Of a DNA stretch of 64,000 nt, positions 35,858 to 45,893 are shown one piece after another. The stretch is from contig NZ_JASLER010000044.1 of assembly GCF_030151085.1 (NCBI RefSeq), positions 52,122-116,121 of the forward strand, in the 5' to 3' direction. Both the position numbers and the translations under genes were made by a program. This DNA is from Bacteroides sp. (lineage in GTDB: Bacteria > Bacteroidota > Bacteroidia > Bacteroidales > Bacteroidaceae). How positions within the stretch are numbered: the first letter of the stretch is position 1; every line of letters begins with the position of its first letter. The notes under the pieces are model-generated. The model did no database searches. It saw nothing but the letters and a program-made list of their open reading frames with translations, and had not been told where the DNA came from.

Positions 35858-37552
35858 ATGACTAAGAAATTGTATTTGCCATTATTAATGGCATGTGTTG
35901 TTGCATTGTTGACATCATGTAGCGGCAAAATGGGTGAATTGTCATCAGACTATTTCACCGTAACACCTCAAGTTCTTGAAGCCGTAGGTGGTAAAGTACC
36001 TGCCACTATCAACGGTAAATTCCCAGAAAAGTATTTCAACAAGAAAGCAGTAGTAGAAGTAACTCCCGTTTTGAGATGGAACGGTGGTGAAGCTAAAGGT
36101 CAGTCTGCAGTATTCCAAGGAGAAAAAGTAGAAGGTAACGACCAAGCTATCTCTTACAAGATGGGTGGTAACTATACAATGAAAACCGTTTTCGACTATG
36201 TACCCGAAATGGCTAAATCTGAACTGTATCTGGAGTTCAAAGCTACTATCGGCAAGAAAGTGATTACTATCCCTGCTGTAAAAGTTGCAGACGGCGTAAT
36301 CTCTACTTCTGAATTACTGAACCAGACATTGAACAGCGCTAATCCCGCTAACGGTGACGATGCTTTCCAACGTATCATCAAAGAAAAACATGACGCTAAC
36401 ATCATGTTCTTGATTCAACAAGCTAACGTCCGCAGCAGCGAATTGAAGACTGCCAAAGAATTCGGTAACGAAGTGAAAGACGTTAACAACGCAGCTAACA
36501 AGAAGATCAGCAACATCGAGATTTCTGCATACGCTTCACCGGATGGTGGCATGGATTTGAATACCAAATTGGCTGAAAACCGTCAGGACAACACTGCTAA
36601 GTTGATCAACAAAGACTTGAAGAAAGCTAAGATTGACGCTGATGTAGATACTAAATACACTGCTGAAGACTGGGAAGGTTTCCAAGAATTGGTTTCTAAA
36701 TCAAACATCCAAGACAAAGAATTGATCCTTCGTGTTCTTTCTATGTACTCAGAACCTGAGCAAAGAGAACAAGAGATCAAGAACATCTCTTCTGTATTCA
36801 AAACTTTGGCTGACGATATCCTTCCGCAATTACGTCGTTCTCGTTTGACTTTGAACTATGATATTATCGGTAAGTCTGACGAAGAAATTGCAAACTTGGC
36901 TAACAGTGATGCTAAGCAACTGAATGTTGAAGAATTGCTTTATGCTGCTACTCTGACTACAGATCCTGCTAAGCAAGAAGTTATCTATACAAAAGCTACT
37001 CAAATCTATCCTAACGATTTCCGTGGTTACAACAACTTAGGTAAGTTGGCTTATCAAGCTGGCAACCTTGACAAGGCAGAAAGTTACTTCAAGAAAGCTA
37101 CTTCTATCAAAGATGCTCCTGAAGCTAACATGAACCTTGGTTTGATCGCTTTGACCAAGGGCGACAGAGCTGCTGCCGAATCTTATATGAGCAAGGCTTC
37201 AGGTTCTAAAGAATTGAACGAGGCATTGGGTAATCTTTATGTTGCTCAAGGTCAATATGACAAGGCTGCAACTGCTTTCGGTGATACTAAGACTAACAGT
37301 GCTGCTTTGGCTCAAATCCTAGCTAAGGACTACAACAAAGCTAAGACTACATTGTCAAGTATCGAAAAACCGGATGCTACAACAGATTATCTGATGGCTG
37401 TACTCGGTGCTAGAACTAACAATACTTCTATGGTTACCAGCAGCTTAAAAAGCGCTATTGCCAAAGATCCTGTTTTAGCTAAGAAAGCTGCTTCTGATTT
37501 GGAATTCTCCAAATACTTCACGAATGCAGACTTTATGAATATTATCAAATAA
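35858..37552 (+). CDS. Abundant TPR lipoprotein with OmpA-like segment
   Basis: A 564-residue lipoprotein (lipobox LLTSC, Cys near residue 21). Beta-rich N-terminal domain to about residue 150, an OmpA-like stretch at about 215-260 (ISNIEISAYASPDGGMDLNTKLAENRQ pattern, which would face peptidoglycan), and a C-terminal TPR series from about 365 to 520 (FRGYNNLGKLAYQAGNLDKAESYFKKA). Codon usage is as biased as in pckA, suggesting a highly expressed envelope protein. Exact role not known. Strong promoter and terminator, single gene. Confidence 0.82.
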   Translation: MTKKLYLPLLMACVVALLTSCSGKMGELSSDYFTVTPQVLEAVGGKVPATINGKFPEKYFNKKAVVEVTPVLRWNGGEAKGQSAVFQGEKVEGNDQAISYKMGGNYTMKTVFDYVPEMAKSELYLEFKATIGKKVITIPAVKVADGVISTSELLNQTLNSANPANGDDAFQRIIKEKHDANIMFLIQQANVRSSELKTAKEFGNEVKDVNNAANKKISNIEISAYASPDGGMDLNTKLAENRQDNTAKLINKDLKKAKIDADVDTKYTAEDWEGFQELVSKSNIQDKELILRVLSMYSEPEQREQEIKNISSVFKTLADDILPQLRRSRLTLNYDIIGKSDEEIANLANSDAKQLNVEELLYAATLTTDPAKQEVIYTKATQIYPNDFRGYNNLGKLAYQAGNLDKAESYFKKATSIKDAPEANMNLGLIALTKGDRAAAESYMSKASGSKELNEALGNLYVAQGQYDKAATAFGDTKTNSAALAQILAKDYNKAKTTLSSIEKPDATTDYLMAVLGARTNNTSMVTSSLKSAIAKDPVLAKKAASDLEFSKYFTNADFMNIIK

Positions 37553-37573
37553 TAAAGGTATAAGATGAAAAGA

Positions 37574-37610
37574 AAATGCCCGGCATAGAAATATGTCGGG
37601 CATTTTTTTT
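37574..37610 (+). terminator. Terminator of the TPR lipoprotein gene
   Basis: A 14-bp stem with one G-T pair (37574-37587 with 37592-37605) followed by a run of T. Confidence 0.9.
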
Positions 37611-37663
37611 TATTCACACCAAAAAGGAGTACTTTCGCAGCATAGTATCAACATAAAAGCGAA

Positions 37664-38692
37664 ATGAAGAATATCTATCTCATATACTTTTTGCTTATCA
37701 TATTGTCTGCCTGTGGTAGTAAGCCAACCAATTCAGCCAGCTTAACCGGTGAAATAGATGGATTAGGTAATGACACCCTTTACATATACGGAACAGATAA
37801 AATGTACAACCGTATGGACACTCTCATTGTAAAAGAGGGCAAATTCTCGGCAACCCTTACCGTTGATACCTTAGTGTCTACCTGGTTACAATTCAGTGAT
37901 GGCACAGAATATCCGCTCTATCTGAACAAAGGAGATAAAATAAAAATCAAAGGTTCCAAAGCGAATCTATCCTCATTGGAGATTACAGGAAATACGCCAA
38001 ACGAAGAATTAACTACATTCCAAAATGACTTGAAAGGATTAGGCAAACCATCTGAAAAGATGTTGGAACAGAAAGCGGAAGCATTTATTGAAAGCCATCA
38101 TTCATCATTAGTAAGCATCTACCTATTGGAGAAATATTTCGTCCAAAAGCCCCAACCCGATTTTGTATTGATTAAGAAACTAATAGACCGAATGACCGGA
38201 GAACTGAAAGACCGGCCCTATATAGATGAACTAATTGACCGTATTCAGGAGGAAGAAAAGGTTGCCGTAGGTAAAATAGCTCCTTATTTTCATCTTCCTA
38301 ATGCAAAAGGAAAAAATATCAACCGTACCGATTTCAAGGACAAATATCTGCTAGTGCATTTCTGGGCTTCCTGGGACCAACCAAGTAGGGATGCCAATGC
38401 CGACTTACGCCGTATTTATAAGAAAGAGCTAAAGAACAAGGATTTTGCCATTTTAGGCATCTCGTTGGATATTGATAAAGAAGCATGGAAAGATGCCATT
38501 AAGAAAGACACCTTGGATTGGGAACAAACATGTGATTTTTCAGGCTGGAATACAGAAACCATCAAGCAATTTGCTATACAAACGTTACCCTCCAATATAT
38601 TACTCAGTCCATCGGGCAAGATTGACGGGAAAAACTTAAGTAAAGAAGCTATAGAAAAGAAGCTTAAAGAAATAAGTCAAAAGGAGAAATAA
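37664..38692 (+). CDS. Thioredoxin-fold lipoprotein lacking the CXXC cysteines
   Basis: 342 residues with a lipobox (LLIILSAC, Cys17), an N-terminal DUF4369-like beta domain (residues 25-120) and a TlpA/AhpC-like thioredoxin fold from about 205. Where relatives have FWASWCGPCR this protein reads FWASWDQPSR, near residue 237: both catalytic Cys are replaced (Asp and Ser). The later Pro loop (QTLPSNILLSPSG) is kept. It can hardly be a disulfide enzyme; a binding or chaperone role is possible. comM starts 4 bases after its stop. Confidence 0.88.
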   Translation: MKNIYLIYFLLIILSACGSKPTNSASLTGEIDGLGNDTLYIYGTDKMYNRMDTLIVKEGKFSATLTVDTLVSTWLQFSDGTEYPLYLNKGDKIKIKGSKANLSSLEITGNTPNEELTTFQNDLKGLGKPSEKMLEQKAEAFIESHHSSLVSIYLLEKYFVQKPQPDFVLIKKLIDRMTGELKDRPYIDELIDRIQEEEKVAVGKIAPYFHLPNAKGKNINRTDFKDKYLLVHFWASWDQPSRDANADLRRIYKKELKNKDFAILGISLDIDKEAWKDAIKKDTLDWEQTCDFSGWNTETIKQFAIQTLPSNILLSPSGKIDGKNLSKEAIEKKLKEISQKEK

Positions 38693-38696
38693 ATCA

Positions 38697-40235
38697 ATGC
38701 TCATTAAAGTATTCGGAGCGGCTGTTCAAGGTATCGATGCAACCCTCATCACTATCGAAGTCAACAGCTCCAGAGGCTGTATGTTCTATTTAGTCGGTCT
38801 ACCGGACTCAACAGTAAAGGAAAGCCACCAGCGTATTATATCCGCCCTGCAAGTTAACGGCTACCGGATGCCGACCAGCAACATTGTTATCAATATGGCT
38901 CCGGCAGATATCCGTAAAGAAGGCTCTGCCTACGACCTACCTTTAGCTATCGGCATGCTCGCTGCCAGTGAAGTAATTCAATCGGATAAACTAGACCGAT
39001 ATTTGCTAATGGGAGAGCTTAGTCTCGACGGCAGCTTACAAACTATCAAAGGAGTACTTCCTATTGCTATCAAAGCAAGAGAACTCGGTTTCGAGGGTAT
39101 GATTGTACCTAAACAAAATGCACAAGAAGCGGCAGTTGTAAACAACCTGCATGTGTACGGAGTAGAAAATATCAAGGAAGTTATTGAATTCTTTAACGGA
39201 AAGCAAGCATTAGAACCTACACTCGTCAACACCCGTGAAGAGTTTTATAACCAACAAAGTGACTTCGACTTTGACTTTGCAGAAGTAAAAGGGCAGGAGA
39301 ATGTGAAGCGAGCTTTGGAGGTAGCGGCTGCCGGAAGTCATAATATTCTTCTGATCGGTGCCCCCGGAAGTGGTAAATCCATGCTGGCAAAGCGGTTACC
39401 ATCCATACTTCCTCCCCTATCGTTAGGCGAAAGTCTTGAAACAACCAAGATACACTCCGTTGCCGGCAAGCTAGGTAGTAATGGCGGACTTATATCCAAA
39501 CGTCCATTTCGTGATCCACATCATACCATATCGACCGTAGCCATGACCGGTGGTGGTAGTTTTCCTCAACCGGGTGAAATTAGCCTGGCACATAATGGTA
39601 TTTTATATCTCGACGAGCTACCCGAATACCAACGTAATGTACTGGAAGTACTTCGTCAGCCCTTGGAAGACCGAAAGATAACGGTGGCCCGTATCAAATG
39701 CAATGTAGAATATCCTGCCAGTTTTATGTTAGTGGCTTCTATGAATCCATGCCCTTGCGGATACTATAACCATCCTACAAAAGCTTGTGTATGTAGCCCC
39801 GGACAAGTACAGAAGTATCTGAACCGCATATCAGGACCTTTGTTAGATCGCATAGACATTCAAATCGAAGTAATTCCTGTTCCCTTCGAGAAGATGAGCG
39901 ACGCGCGACCTGCGGAGAGCAGTGCCGTGATTCGTGAGCGAGTCATGGACGCCCGCCAGCGGCAGACGGAGCGCTATGCTGGTGAGCCCGGCATCCACTG
40001 CAACGCGCAGATGAGCAGCCGCCTCATTGCGCAATATGCCCGCCCTGACGATGCCGGACTGGCGTTGCTCAAGAATGCCATGAACCGTCTGAACCTCTCC
40101 GCTCGTGCCTACGACCGCATCCTGAAGGTGGCGCGCACCATTGCCGACCTCGAGGGCAGTGAAACCGTCATGTCGCAACACCTAGCGGAAGCTATCGGGT
40201 ATCGCAATCTGGACAGAGAGGGCTGGGCGGGGTAG
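38697..40235 (+). CDS. comM: ComM/YifB family Mg-chelatase-like AAA+ ATPase
   Basis: 512 residues. ComM is a hexameric helicase that extends heteroduplex branches during natural transformation. N-terminal Lon-S5-like domain, Walker A GAPGSGKSMLAK near residue 220, Walker B LYLDELPEY, zinc-like CPCGYYNHPTKACVC near 350, C-terminal SLDREGWAG-type ending (NLDREGWAG). Base composition changes within the gene: 28 of 60 bases are G/C in 39661-39720 but 40 of 60 in 39961-40020, and the richer DNA continues to the stop. The last ~110 codons appear imported. A second comM tail lies at 45894. Confidence 0.92.
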   Translation: MLIKVFGAAVQGIDATLITIEVNSSRGCMFYLVGLPDSTVKESHQRIISALQVNGYRMPTSNIVINMAPADIRKEGSAYDLPLAIGMLAASEVIQSDKLDRYLLMGELSLDGSLQTIKGVLPIAIKARELGFEGMIVPKQNAQEAAVVNNLHVYGVENIKEVIEFFNGKQALEPTLVNTREEFYNQQSDFDFDFAEVKGQENVKRALEVAAAGSHNILLIGAPGSGKSMLAKRLPSILPPLSLGESLETTKIHSVAGKLGSNGGLISKRPFRDPHHTISTVAMTGGGSFPQPGEISLAHNGILYLDELPEYQRNVLEVLRQPLEDRKITVARIKCNVEYPASFMLVASMNPCPCGYYNHPTKACVCSPGQVQKYLNRISGPLLDRIDIQIEVIPVPFEKMSDARPAESSAVIRERVMDARQRQTERYAGEPGIHCNAQMSSRLIAQYARPDDAGLALLKNAMNRLNLSARAYDRILKVARTIADLEGSETVMSQHLAEAIGYRNLDREGWAG

Positions 40236-40350
40236 AAAGATAGTTAGGGTAATTTTTCGTAGAAAATCATGTTGATTTATGAAATACATTCGAAAAATGT
40301 CGCAAAGTTTACTAACTTGGATAAAAGAATCACTATAATACATAAGCCCT

Positions 40351-43300
40351 ATGTTACCACAGCGATACATCCGCTTTTTCATCAGTAGCACTTTTGCCGA
40401 TATGACCATTGAGCGAAATCTGCTACAAGAACTCATGGCCGAACTAGCCTCTGAATATCAACCTCAAGGGTGGCAGATAGAATATGTAGACCTTCGATGG
40501 GGCATCACCCAAGAAGCAGGACTCGACAATCGCACCATTCAGATATGCAGAGCTGAGTTGGCCCGATGCCAACAAATGTCACCCAAGCCCAATTTTATCA
40601 TCCTCTCCGGCCAACGAAGAGGATGGATTCCCCTGCCCGAAACACTACCTGCCCATCAGATGGAAGCATTACAAGCGAAGATGAACAATGCCCAACGCAA
40701 ACTTATGCAGATTTGGTACCGGGCAGATACCAACTATTTTGAAGAGGCCCAGTATATCCTCCAGCCTCGCGAGGGACGCTATACCAACTCCCCGGTATGG
40801 GAACGCGAAGTCTATCTTCCTCTCATAGCTTTATTCAACGAACACCTGCCTTCAGCTACCGAGATAGAAATTAAAGATGGCATACTCAATGCCCACGACC
40901 CCGAGGGGCACTCGCATGTCGTAGCCTATCTTCGCCAGCTCACCCAAGTACCGCAATCCCTAGCATCCACATTTATAGAAACCAAAAGTACAGACGATGT
41001 CGCATCCCTCCATAATCAGCTCAAAGTCGCCCTCGATGAGCCCAATCTCTACTCTGAAACGCTCACTTATCAAGCTTATCAATCCACCTCTTTTACCCAT
41101 CGCTTCAAGCAAGAGATGGGAATCCGATTACGAAAAGTCATCGACCATACCATCAGCGAATATCATCCTTTAGAAACCGAAAGCGACAAACACCATAAAA
41201 TAGCCATCGAAAAGCAGAGGTTTTTTGTAGGTCGCGAAAAAGAATTACAATCCATTGATGCCTACATCCATGATGCTCAGGCCAACCACACCTATTATAT
41301 AGTGTCGGCCTCCGGCTCCGGCAAGTCATCGCTCATCGCCCAAATCTATCAACGATACGAAGCTACACACAACGTCATCTGCCGTTTTTGTGGCGAAACA
41401 GAAGCCACTTCAGATGGCGCCCACCTGCTCAATAGCATCTGGACAGAGATGCGAAGATTATACCCGTTAATCCGATGGACTATGCAAGATTTACCCGGCT
41501 TTAGCAGTGAGCCCGCATCGGTATGGGACACCTATAAGTCTGCTACAGAAATGTTCGATACCCGTCTTCATCAGATAAAAGAAGGGCGTCCCCTGCTCAT
41601 TTTGATTGATGGGTTCGACCAGCTGATCGACGAAGACTCAGACGAATGCTTCGCCCTAAGATGGATTGATTGCGAATTAAGTCCACTGGTACGTGTCATC
41701 CTTACCTCTACCGATGACCCACGCATAGCCAAGACTCAGACCCATCTTAAACGACACACTCTAGACACTCTGCCTCCGGTAGATGCCCTAAGGCTCGTCG
41801 GTGGCCTTTTGGTAGAAAAAGGCAGAGTGCTCACTCCCGACCAATGTTGGCAAGTAGAACAAGCCATCGCTTCTTCGGACAAACGGCCCATATATCTCAC
41901 CCTACTGGGTGACTACCTTTGTGGTTTCGCCTCTTATGAGACAATTCCCCCACCACCCTCCGACTTTACCAGTCTGCTTCGTCTGGTGCTTCACACTCTC
42001 ACCTCGGCCCGTCATCACGATGCTCACCTGGTGAAGAGTGCCCTCACCCTGCTTTATTGCGAGCGACAAGGGCTCACACATGCCGAGATGCAAAGAGTTC
42101 TATCGCTCGACTCTTCCCTCATGGAGCACCTCAAGGAGCACGCCCACCATTCCATCCAAGGTAATACCATCCCCCCTATTCTGTGGTCACGCCTCTACCA
42201 CGATCTGGAGTTCTTCTTCCGCCAGCGTCAAGGAAAGTATGGCAATATGATCTACATCTACCACCATGCCTTGGCTCAAGCCATTCAAGAGATTTATTTA
42301 TCCCAACCAACGGATCTGCTTCCGCCCTACAATCACTTGGCTTTGTTGTATCAAGGCTTAGAAACCCCGCATGCCATTCACGAAGCCACCTTCTGCGACT
42401 ATCGGTATGTCGTTCAGCTATACCACATTTTTGGTAAGTATATTTCCCTCCCGACAGACAACGTCATCGCCCGCTTTCAAAACCCTACGTTTCTTCATGT
42501 CAAATTGATGCTCGACCGAAGTGACCTGATGAACGATCTCGACCTGATGATAGAGTTATCCAAAATCTGCACAGAAGTCCATCGCCAGCATTTCTTAAAT
42601 CTGAAGAAAGACCTAGCTCAGATCAATCGTTGCACCTACGAGCAATTCCTGCTCTATTGTGCCAACACCCATCCGATGAGCCCGCTCCGTGGTCTAGCGC
42701 AAGGAATAGATGTGATACCGGATGGGTTGTGTAACTCACGTCCCTACGACCTCACCGTATATGCGTCTGGAAAATGCGGAGAGCATCCCCTGCTGAGCAA
42801 CGATGGAAGCCGAATATTGTCGCTGAAGAGACATAAGCATCGAGTACACATAGAAGATATGGACGAGTTGGGCTATTCAAAAGACTATGACATGCATACG
42901 TCTATATTAACCATAGACGCCACTCCAAACTTGCTCATACATGCGCTAGCCACGCAAGATGGCGCACAAATCTACGACTATATACACCATAAGGTTTTGA
43001 ATCATGATGCCCAAATTTCCTCCCCCACTTGGATTACCCTATCTGACGATGGTAAGATTTGGGCGTATGGGCATCAGAGCCATTGTTTCATAGCAGGATT
43101 TGGCCTCCAAAATTGGGGTTGCCACACCGCCCGACTCAGCCCGAGTGGACGCTATTTGTGGTATAGCACCTCAGATGGCGTCCGGCGCTACGACCTCGTA
43201 AAGGATAAATCTTTTGGCATGACGCTAAACGATTATAAAGCAGACGACGAAAGCACTCTGCTTCTAGCCGCTAGCGAGGATAAATGCATCCTCCGAAACA

Positions 43301-44376
43301 ATAATCACATACAGTTGATAGTCATCCATGCGGATGAAAAACAATGGAGTGGCTCCCGTTATCGCTTTATGGATACCAATTCAGTGATAGCGGGTATTCA
43401 TGACGATGATTATATCATAATCAATGAGTATGAGCATAGTAAATGCTACGTGGTGAAATATGCGGAATTTACCTTCAAGCAACTCAGAAGCACCTCCATG
43501 GAGGGCATCACAGCCCTTAGCAAAAATCTGGCCTATGCTTACGATAATCTGCAAAACCTTTGCTATCGGTTACCGCTCCTATGCGATACTATGAAATCGT
43601 ATAGCTTCTTCAATGCTGGCATCAACACGATTTCGAGTAGTCGCAAGGGCGAATTGATAGCCGTGACCATCGGAAAGAATGAAGTGCAAGACCGATGCAC
43701 CGACCTATTGCTTATCCATCATGGGAAAGAGATGAAGATAGACTTATCTCAAGCCACCACCTATCCCTACTTCATGTCGTGCGCAGTAAGTCCCGCAGGA
43801 GATAGAGTCTGGATTTCGGAATCCGACCCTATGGGTGATTTGATTTGTCTCTCCCCCGAAGGGCATATACTCGGGCGCATCGCTCAAGCCGGCGGCAAAC
43901 TAGCCATGCGCTTTACGGAAGATGGAAGCAGGCTCGTAGCAGCATGCGGACACCATATCGCTAGTCTCAATCCCACTATTCATGTGATAGATGCGAAAAG
44001 TATGACTGTAATTGCTCAATTCTTGCCGGAAGAGATGGTAGGAATAGTAGGCGTAATGAATAGCTATGAGATGCGCCTATCTAAATCGGGACGCTATGCT
44101 ATCTTCCATAAGTTTAAGAAGAACCATGTGGTAGATATAGACCGCCAGCTTTTACTTTCGGAAGAGCAAGGAGAAAAAACAGCTCAACAAGAGGCCATTA
44201 CCTCTCGATTCAAAATCAATAAAGATGGCATTATAGAGTATCAAAACTCAGCAAAAGGTACGCATGGGCCAAAAGCCTACATGCAGCACCTTTGTTTATG
44301 GCAGGAGACTAGCGAAGGACTGGCCGCGGTGTCGTGGAGTGGGAAGGTCTCATTTTTCTATGCGGGAAGCAGGTAA
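40351..44376 (+). CDS. DUF4062-STAND NTPase with propeller-like C-terminus
   Basis: A 1341-residue cytoplasmic protein. Residues 1-100 are a DUF4062 domain (RYIRFFISSTFADM, YVDLRWGI). An NTPase follows: P-loop SASGSGKSSL at about 317-326 (first Gly of the Walker A replaced by Ser) and Walker B LILIDGFDQL at about 415-424, then the helical STAND region with winged-helix-like part (to about 780). The last 550 residues are strand-rich repeats (e.g. SDDGKIWAYG, SPSGRYLWYS, SRKGELIAV) fitting a WD40-like propeller. The same order occurs in animal NWD1/TEP1-type proteins and resembles bacterial STAND defence sensors. First gene of the comM island. Confidence 0.85.
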   Translation: MLPQRYIRFFISSTFADMTIERNLLQELMAELASEYQPQGWQIEYVDLRWGITQEAGLDNRTIQICRAELARCQQMSPKPNFIILSGQRRGWIPLPETLPAHQMEALQAKMNNAQRKLMQIWYRADTNYFEEAQYILQPREGRYTNSPVWEREVYLPLIALFNEHLPSATEIEIKDGILNAHDPEGHSHVVAYLRQLTQVPQSLASTFIETKSTDDVASLHNQLKVALDEPNLYSETLTYQAYQSTSFTHRFKQEMGIRLRKVIDHTISEYHPLETESDKHHKIAIEKQRFFVGREKELQSIDAYIHDAQANHTYYIVSASGSGKSSLIAQIYQRYEATHNVICRFCGETEATSDGAHLLNSIWTEMRRLYPLIRWTMQDLPGFSSEPASVWDTYKSATEMFDTRLHQIKEGRPLLILIDGFDQLIDEDSDECFALRWIDCELSPLVRVILTSTDDPRIAKTQTHLKRHTLDTLPPVDALRLVGGLLVEKGRVLTPDQCWQVEQAIASSDKRPIYLTLLGDYLCGFASYETIPPPPSDFTSLLRLVLHTLTSARHHDAHLVKSALTLLYCERQGLTHAEMQRVLSLDSSLMEHLKEHAHHSIQGNTIPPILWSRLYHDLEFFFRQRQGKYGNMIYIYHHALAQAIQEIYLSQPTDLLPPYNHLALLYQGLETPHAIHEATFCDYRYVVQLYHIFGKYISLPTDNVIARFQNPTFLHVKLMLDRSDLMNDLDLMIELSKICTEVHRQHFLNLKKDLAQINRCTYEQFLLYCANTHPMSPLRGLAQGIDVIPDGLCNSRPYDLTVYASGKCGEHPLLSNDGSRILSLKRHKHRVHIEDMDELGYSKDYDMHTSILTIDATPNLLIHALATQDGAQIYDYIHHKVLNHDAQISSPTWITLSDDGKIWAYGHQSHCFIAGFGLQNWGCHTARLSPSGRYLWYSTSDGVRRYDLVKDKSFGMTLNDYKADDESTLLLAASEDKCILRNNNHIQLIVIHADEKQWSGSRYRFMDTNSVIAGIHDDDYIIINEYEHSKCYVVKYAEFTFKQLRSTSMEGITALSKNLAYAYDNLQNLCYRLPLLCDTMKSYSFFNAGINTISSSRKGELIAVTIGKNEVQDRCTDLLLIHHGKEMKIDLSQATTYPYFMSCAVSPAGDRVWISESDPMGDLICLSPEGHILGRIAQAGGKLAMRFTEDGSRLVAACGHHIASLNPTIHVIDAKSMTVIAQFLPEEMVGIVGVMNSYEMRLSKSGRYAIFHKFKKNHVVDIDRQLLLSEEQGEKTAQQEAITSRFKINKDGIIEYQNSAKGTHGPKAYMQHLCLWQETSEGLAAVSWSGKVSFFYAGSR

Positions 44377-44448
44377 ATAATCATATTTTCTGAACTTATT
44401 GGGTGCTCTGAATGAGGAAGTATTGTTTTTACAGCAAAAATATAAAAC

Positions 44449-44494
44449 GAATCATCTCAAATATTGCAAATGAATCATCTCAAATATTAAAAAT
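44449..44494 (+). repeat. Two 23-bp direct repeats, likely operator
   Basis: GAATCATCTCAAATATT occurs at 44449 and 44472, followed each time by an A-rich hexamer. The second copy ends 3 bases before the -33 element of the ATPase gene. Confidence 0.75.
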
Positions 44495-44497
44495 AGA

Positions 44498-44528
44498 TTT
44501 GCTATTAAATTATAAATGGTTACCTTTG
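44498..44528 (+). promoter_or_regulatory. Consensus promoter of the DUF4143 ATPase gene
   Basis: TTTG at 44498-44501 and TACCTTTG at 44521-44528 with 19 bp between them, the best -33/-7 match in the window. Confidence 0.75.
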
Positions 44529-44564
44529 CACTCAGATAACAATTCAATAATGCAGTAACCTAAA

Positions 44565-45854
44565 ATGGCATATCTACAAAGAATTTTCGATACACAACTA
44601 AAGGCTCATCTTGATGCGATGGGGGCAGTACTCATAGAAGGTCCTAAATGGTGTGGAAAAACAACCACGGCGAGACAGTTGGCAAAGAGCATCATAAGTC
44701 TGCAAGACACTGATCATCGTGAGGAGTATTTGGCCACCGCAATGACAAAGCCCTCATTCTTGCTGGAGGGTAATGTACCTCGTCTGATAGACGAGTGGCA
44801 AGATGCGCCTATGCTATGGGATGCCGTAAGGACAAAAGTCGATGAACGAGGACTGCCAGGTCAGTTCATTATGACTGGTTCGAACGCTGTTGATGACAGC
44901 AAGATTCATCATAGTGGTACAGGACGCATCTCACGAATGCAGATGCTTCCTATGAGCTTATGGGAATATGGAGAATCAAATGGCTCTGTTTCATTGATGG
45001 ATCTGTTTGATAACCCAGAGATGGAGGTCTTTGCTCAGTCTGGGATGGCGATGGAGGAAATCATTTTTGCCGCCTGCAGAGGCGGATGGCCTGCAACTTT
45101 GAATCTGAAGAACGATAAGGCTAAATTGCTTGTTGCCACTGAGTATGTCAAATCTGTGTATAAGAAAGATATTTCTCAGATAGACGGAGTTAGGAGAAAT
45201 CAGAAACTGGCAAACAGGATTCTGAAATCATACGCCAGAAACATTTCAACGTTGGCAAAATCAACCTCCATTCTGACAGACGTTACAGCAGCAGATAATA
45301 TCGAGTGTACCCGCCCTACATTCGACAGTTATGTGGATGCATTGGAAAGGCTTTTTGTTATTATGGACATCGATGCTTGGTGCCCTTCTATCAGGAGTAA
45401 GACTGTTATACAAAGTCGGCCGAAGCGTGCTTTCTGTGATCCCTCCATTGCGGTTGCCGCACTTGGCTTGACTCCTGACGCGCTGATGACCCAACTGAAA
45501 ACCTTTGGCTTTATCTTCGAGCAAATGTGCGCAAGAGACCTTAGGGCTTATTCTGCATCCCATGATGGTGCCTTGTCATACTATCGTGACCGCTACGGGC
45601 TGGAAGCAGACCTCGTATTGCACCTCTCCGATAGTCGTTATGCACTCATTGAATGCAAACTTGGCAGCCATGAAATCGAAGATGGTGCCAGTCACCTGTT
45701 GGAAATCAAACGGCTCATTCAGGAACATAATAAAGAGGAAAAGCAGGTGCCTCTACGTGAACCAGACTTACTGATTGTCATGACAGGAGGACAAATGGCC
45801 TATTCTCGCCCTGATGGCATAAAGGTCATACCATTGGCTTGCCTGAAAGATTAA
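44565..45854 (+). CDS. AAA ATPase with DUF4143 domain
   Basis: 429 residues. The N-terminal ATPase has Walker A EGPKWCGKTT at about residues 25-34 and Walker B-like PRLIDEWQDAP near 71, plus FIMTGSNAV. The C-terminal DUF4143 domain has a PD-(D/E)xK-nuclease-like ending: ADLVLHL followed by ALIECKLG near residue 365. Such proteins are common, mobile and often compared with toxin or defence genes, but their activity is not settled. Own strong promoter, in the comM island behind the STAND gene. Confidence 0.9.
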   Translation: MAYLQRIFDTQLKAHLDAMGAVLIEGPKWCGKTTTARQLAKSIISLQDTDHREEYLATAMTKPSFLLEGNVPRLIDEWQDAPMLWDAVRTKVDERGLPGQFIMTGSNAVDDSKIHHSGTGRISRMQMLPMSLWEYGESNGSVSLMDLFDNPEMEVFAQSGMAMEEIIFAACRGGWPATLNLKNDKAKLLVATEYVKSVYKKDISQIDGVRRNQKLANRILKSYARNISTLAKSTSILTDVTAADNIECTRPTFDSYVDALERLFVIMDIDAWCPSIRSKTVIQSRPKRAFCDPSIAVAALGLTPDALMTQLKTFGFIFEQMCARDLRAYSASHDGALSYYRDRYGLEADLVLHLSDSRYALIECKLGSHEIEDGASHLLEIKRLIQEHNKEEKQVPLREPDLLIVMTGGQMAYSRPDGIKVIPLACLKD

Positions 45855-45893
45855 AGTTATGCATCATGAAAAGAACAAATACCATATCAAATC

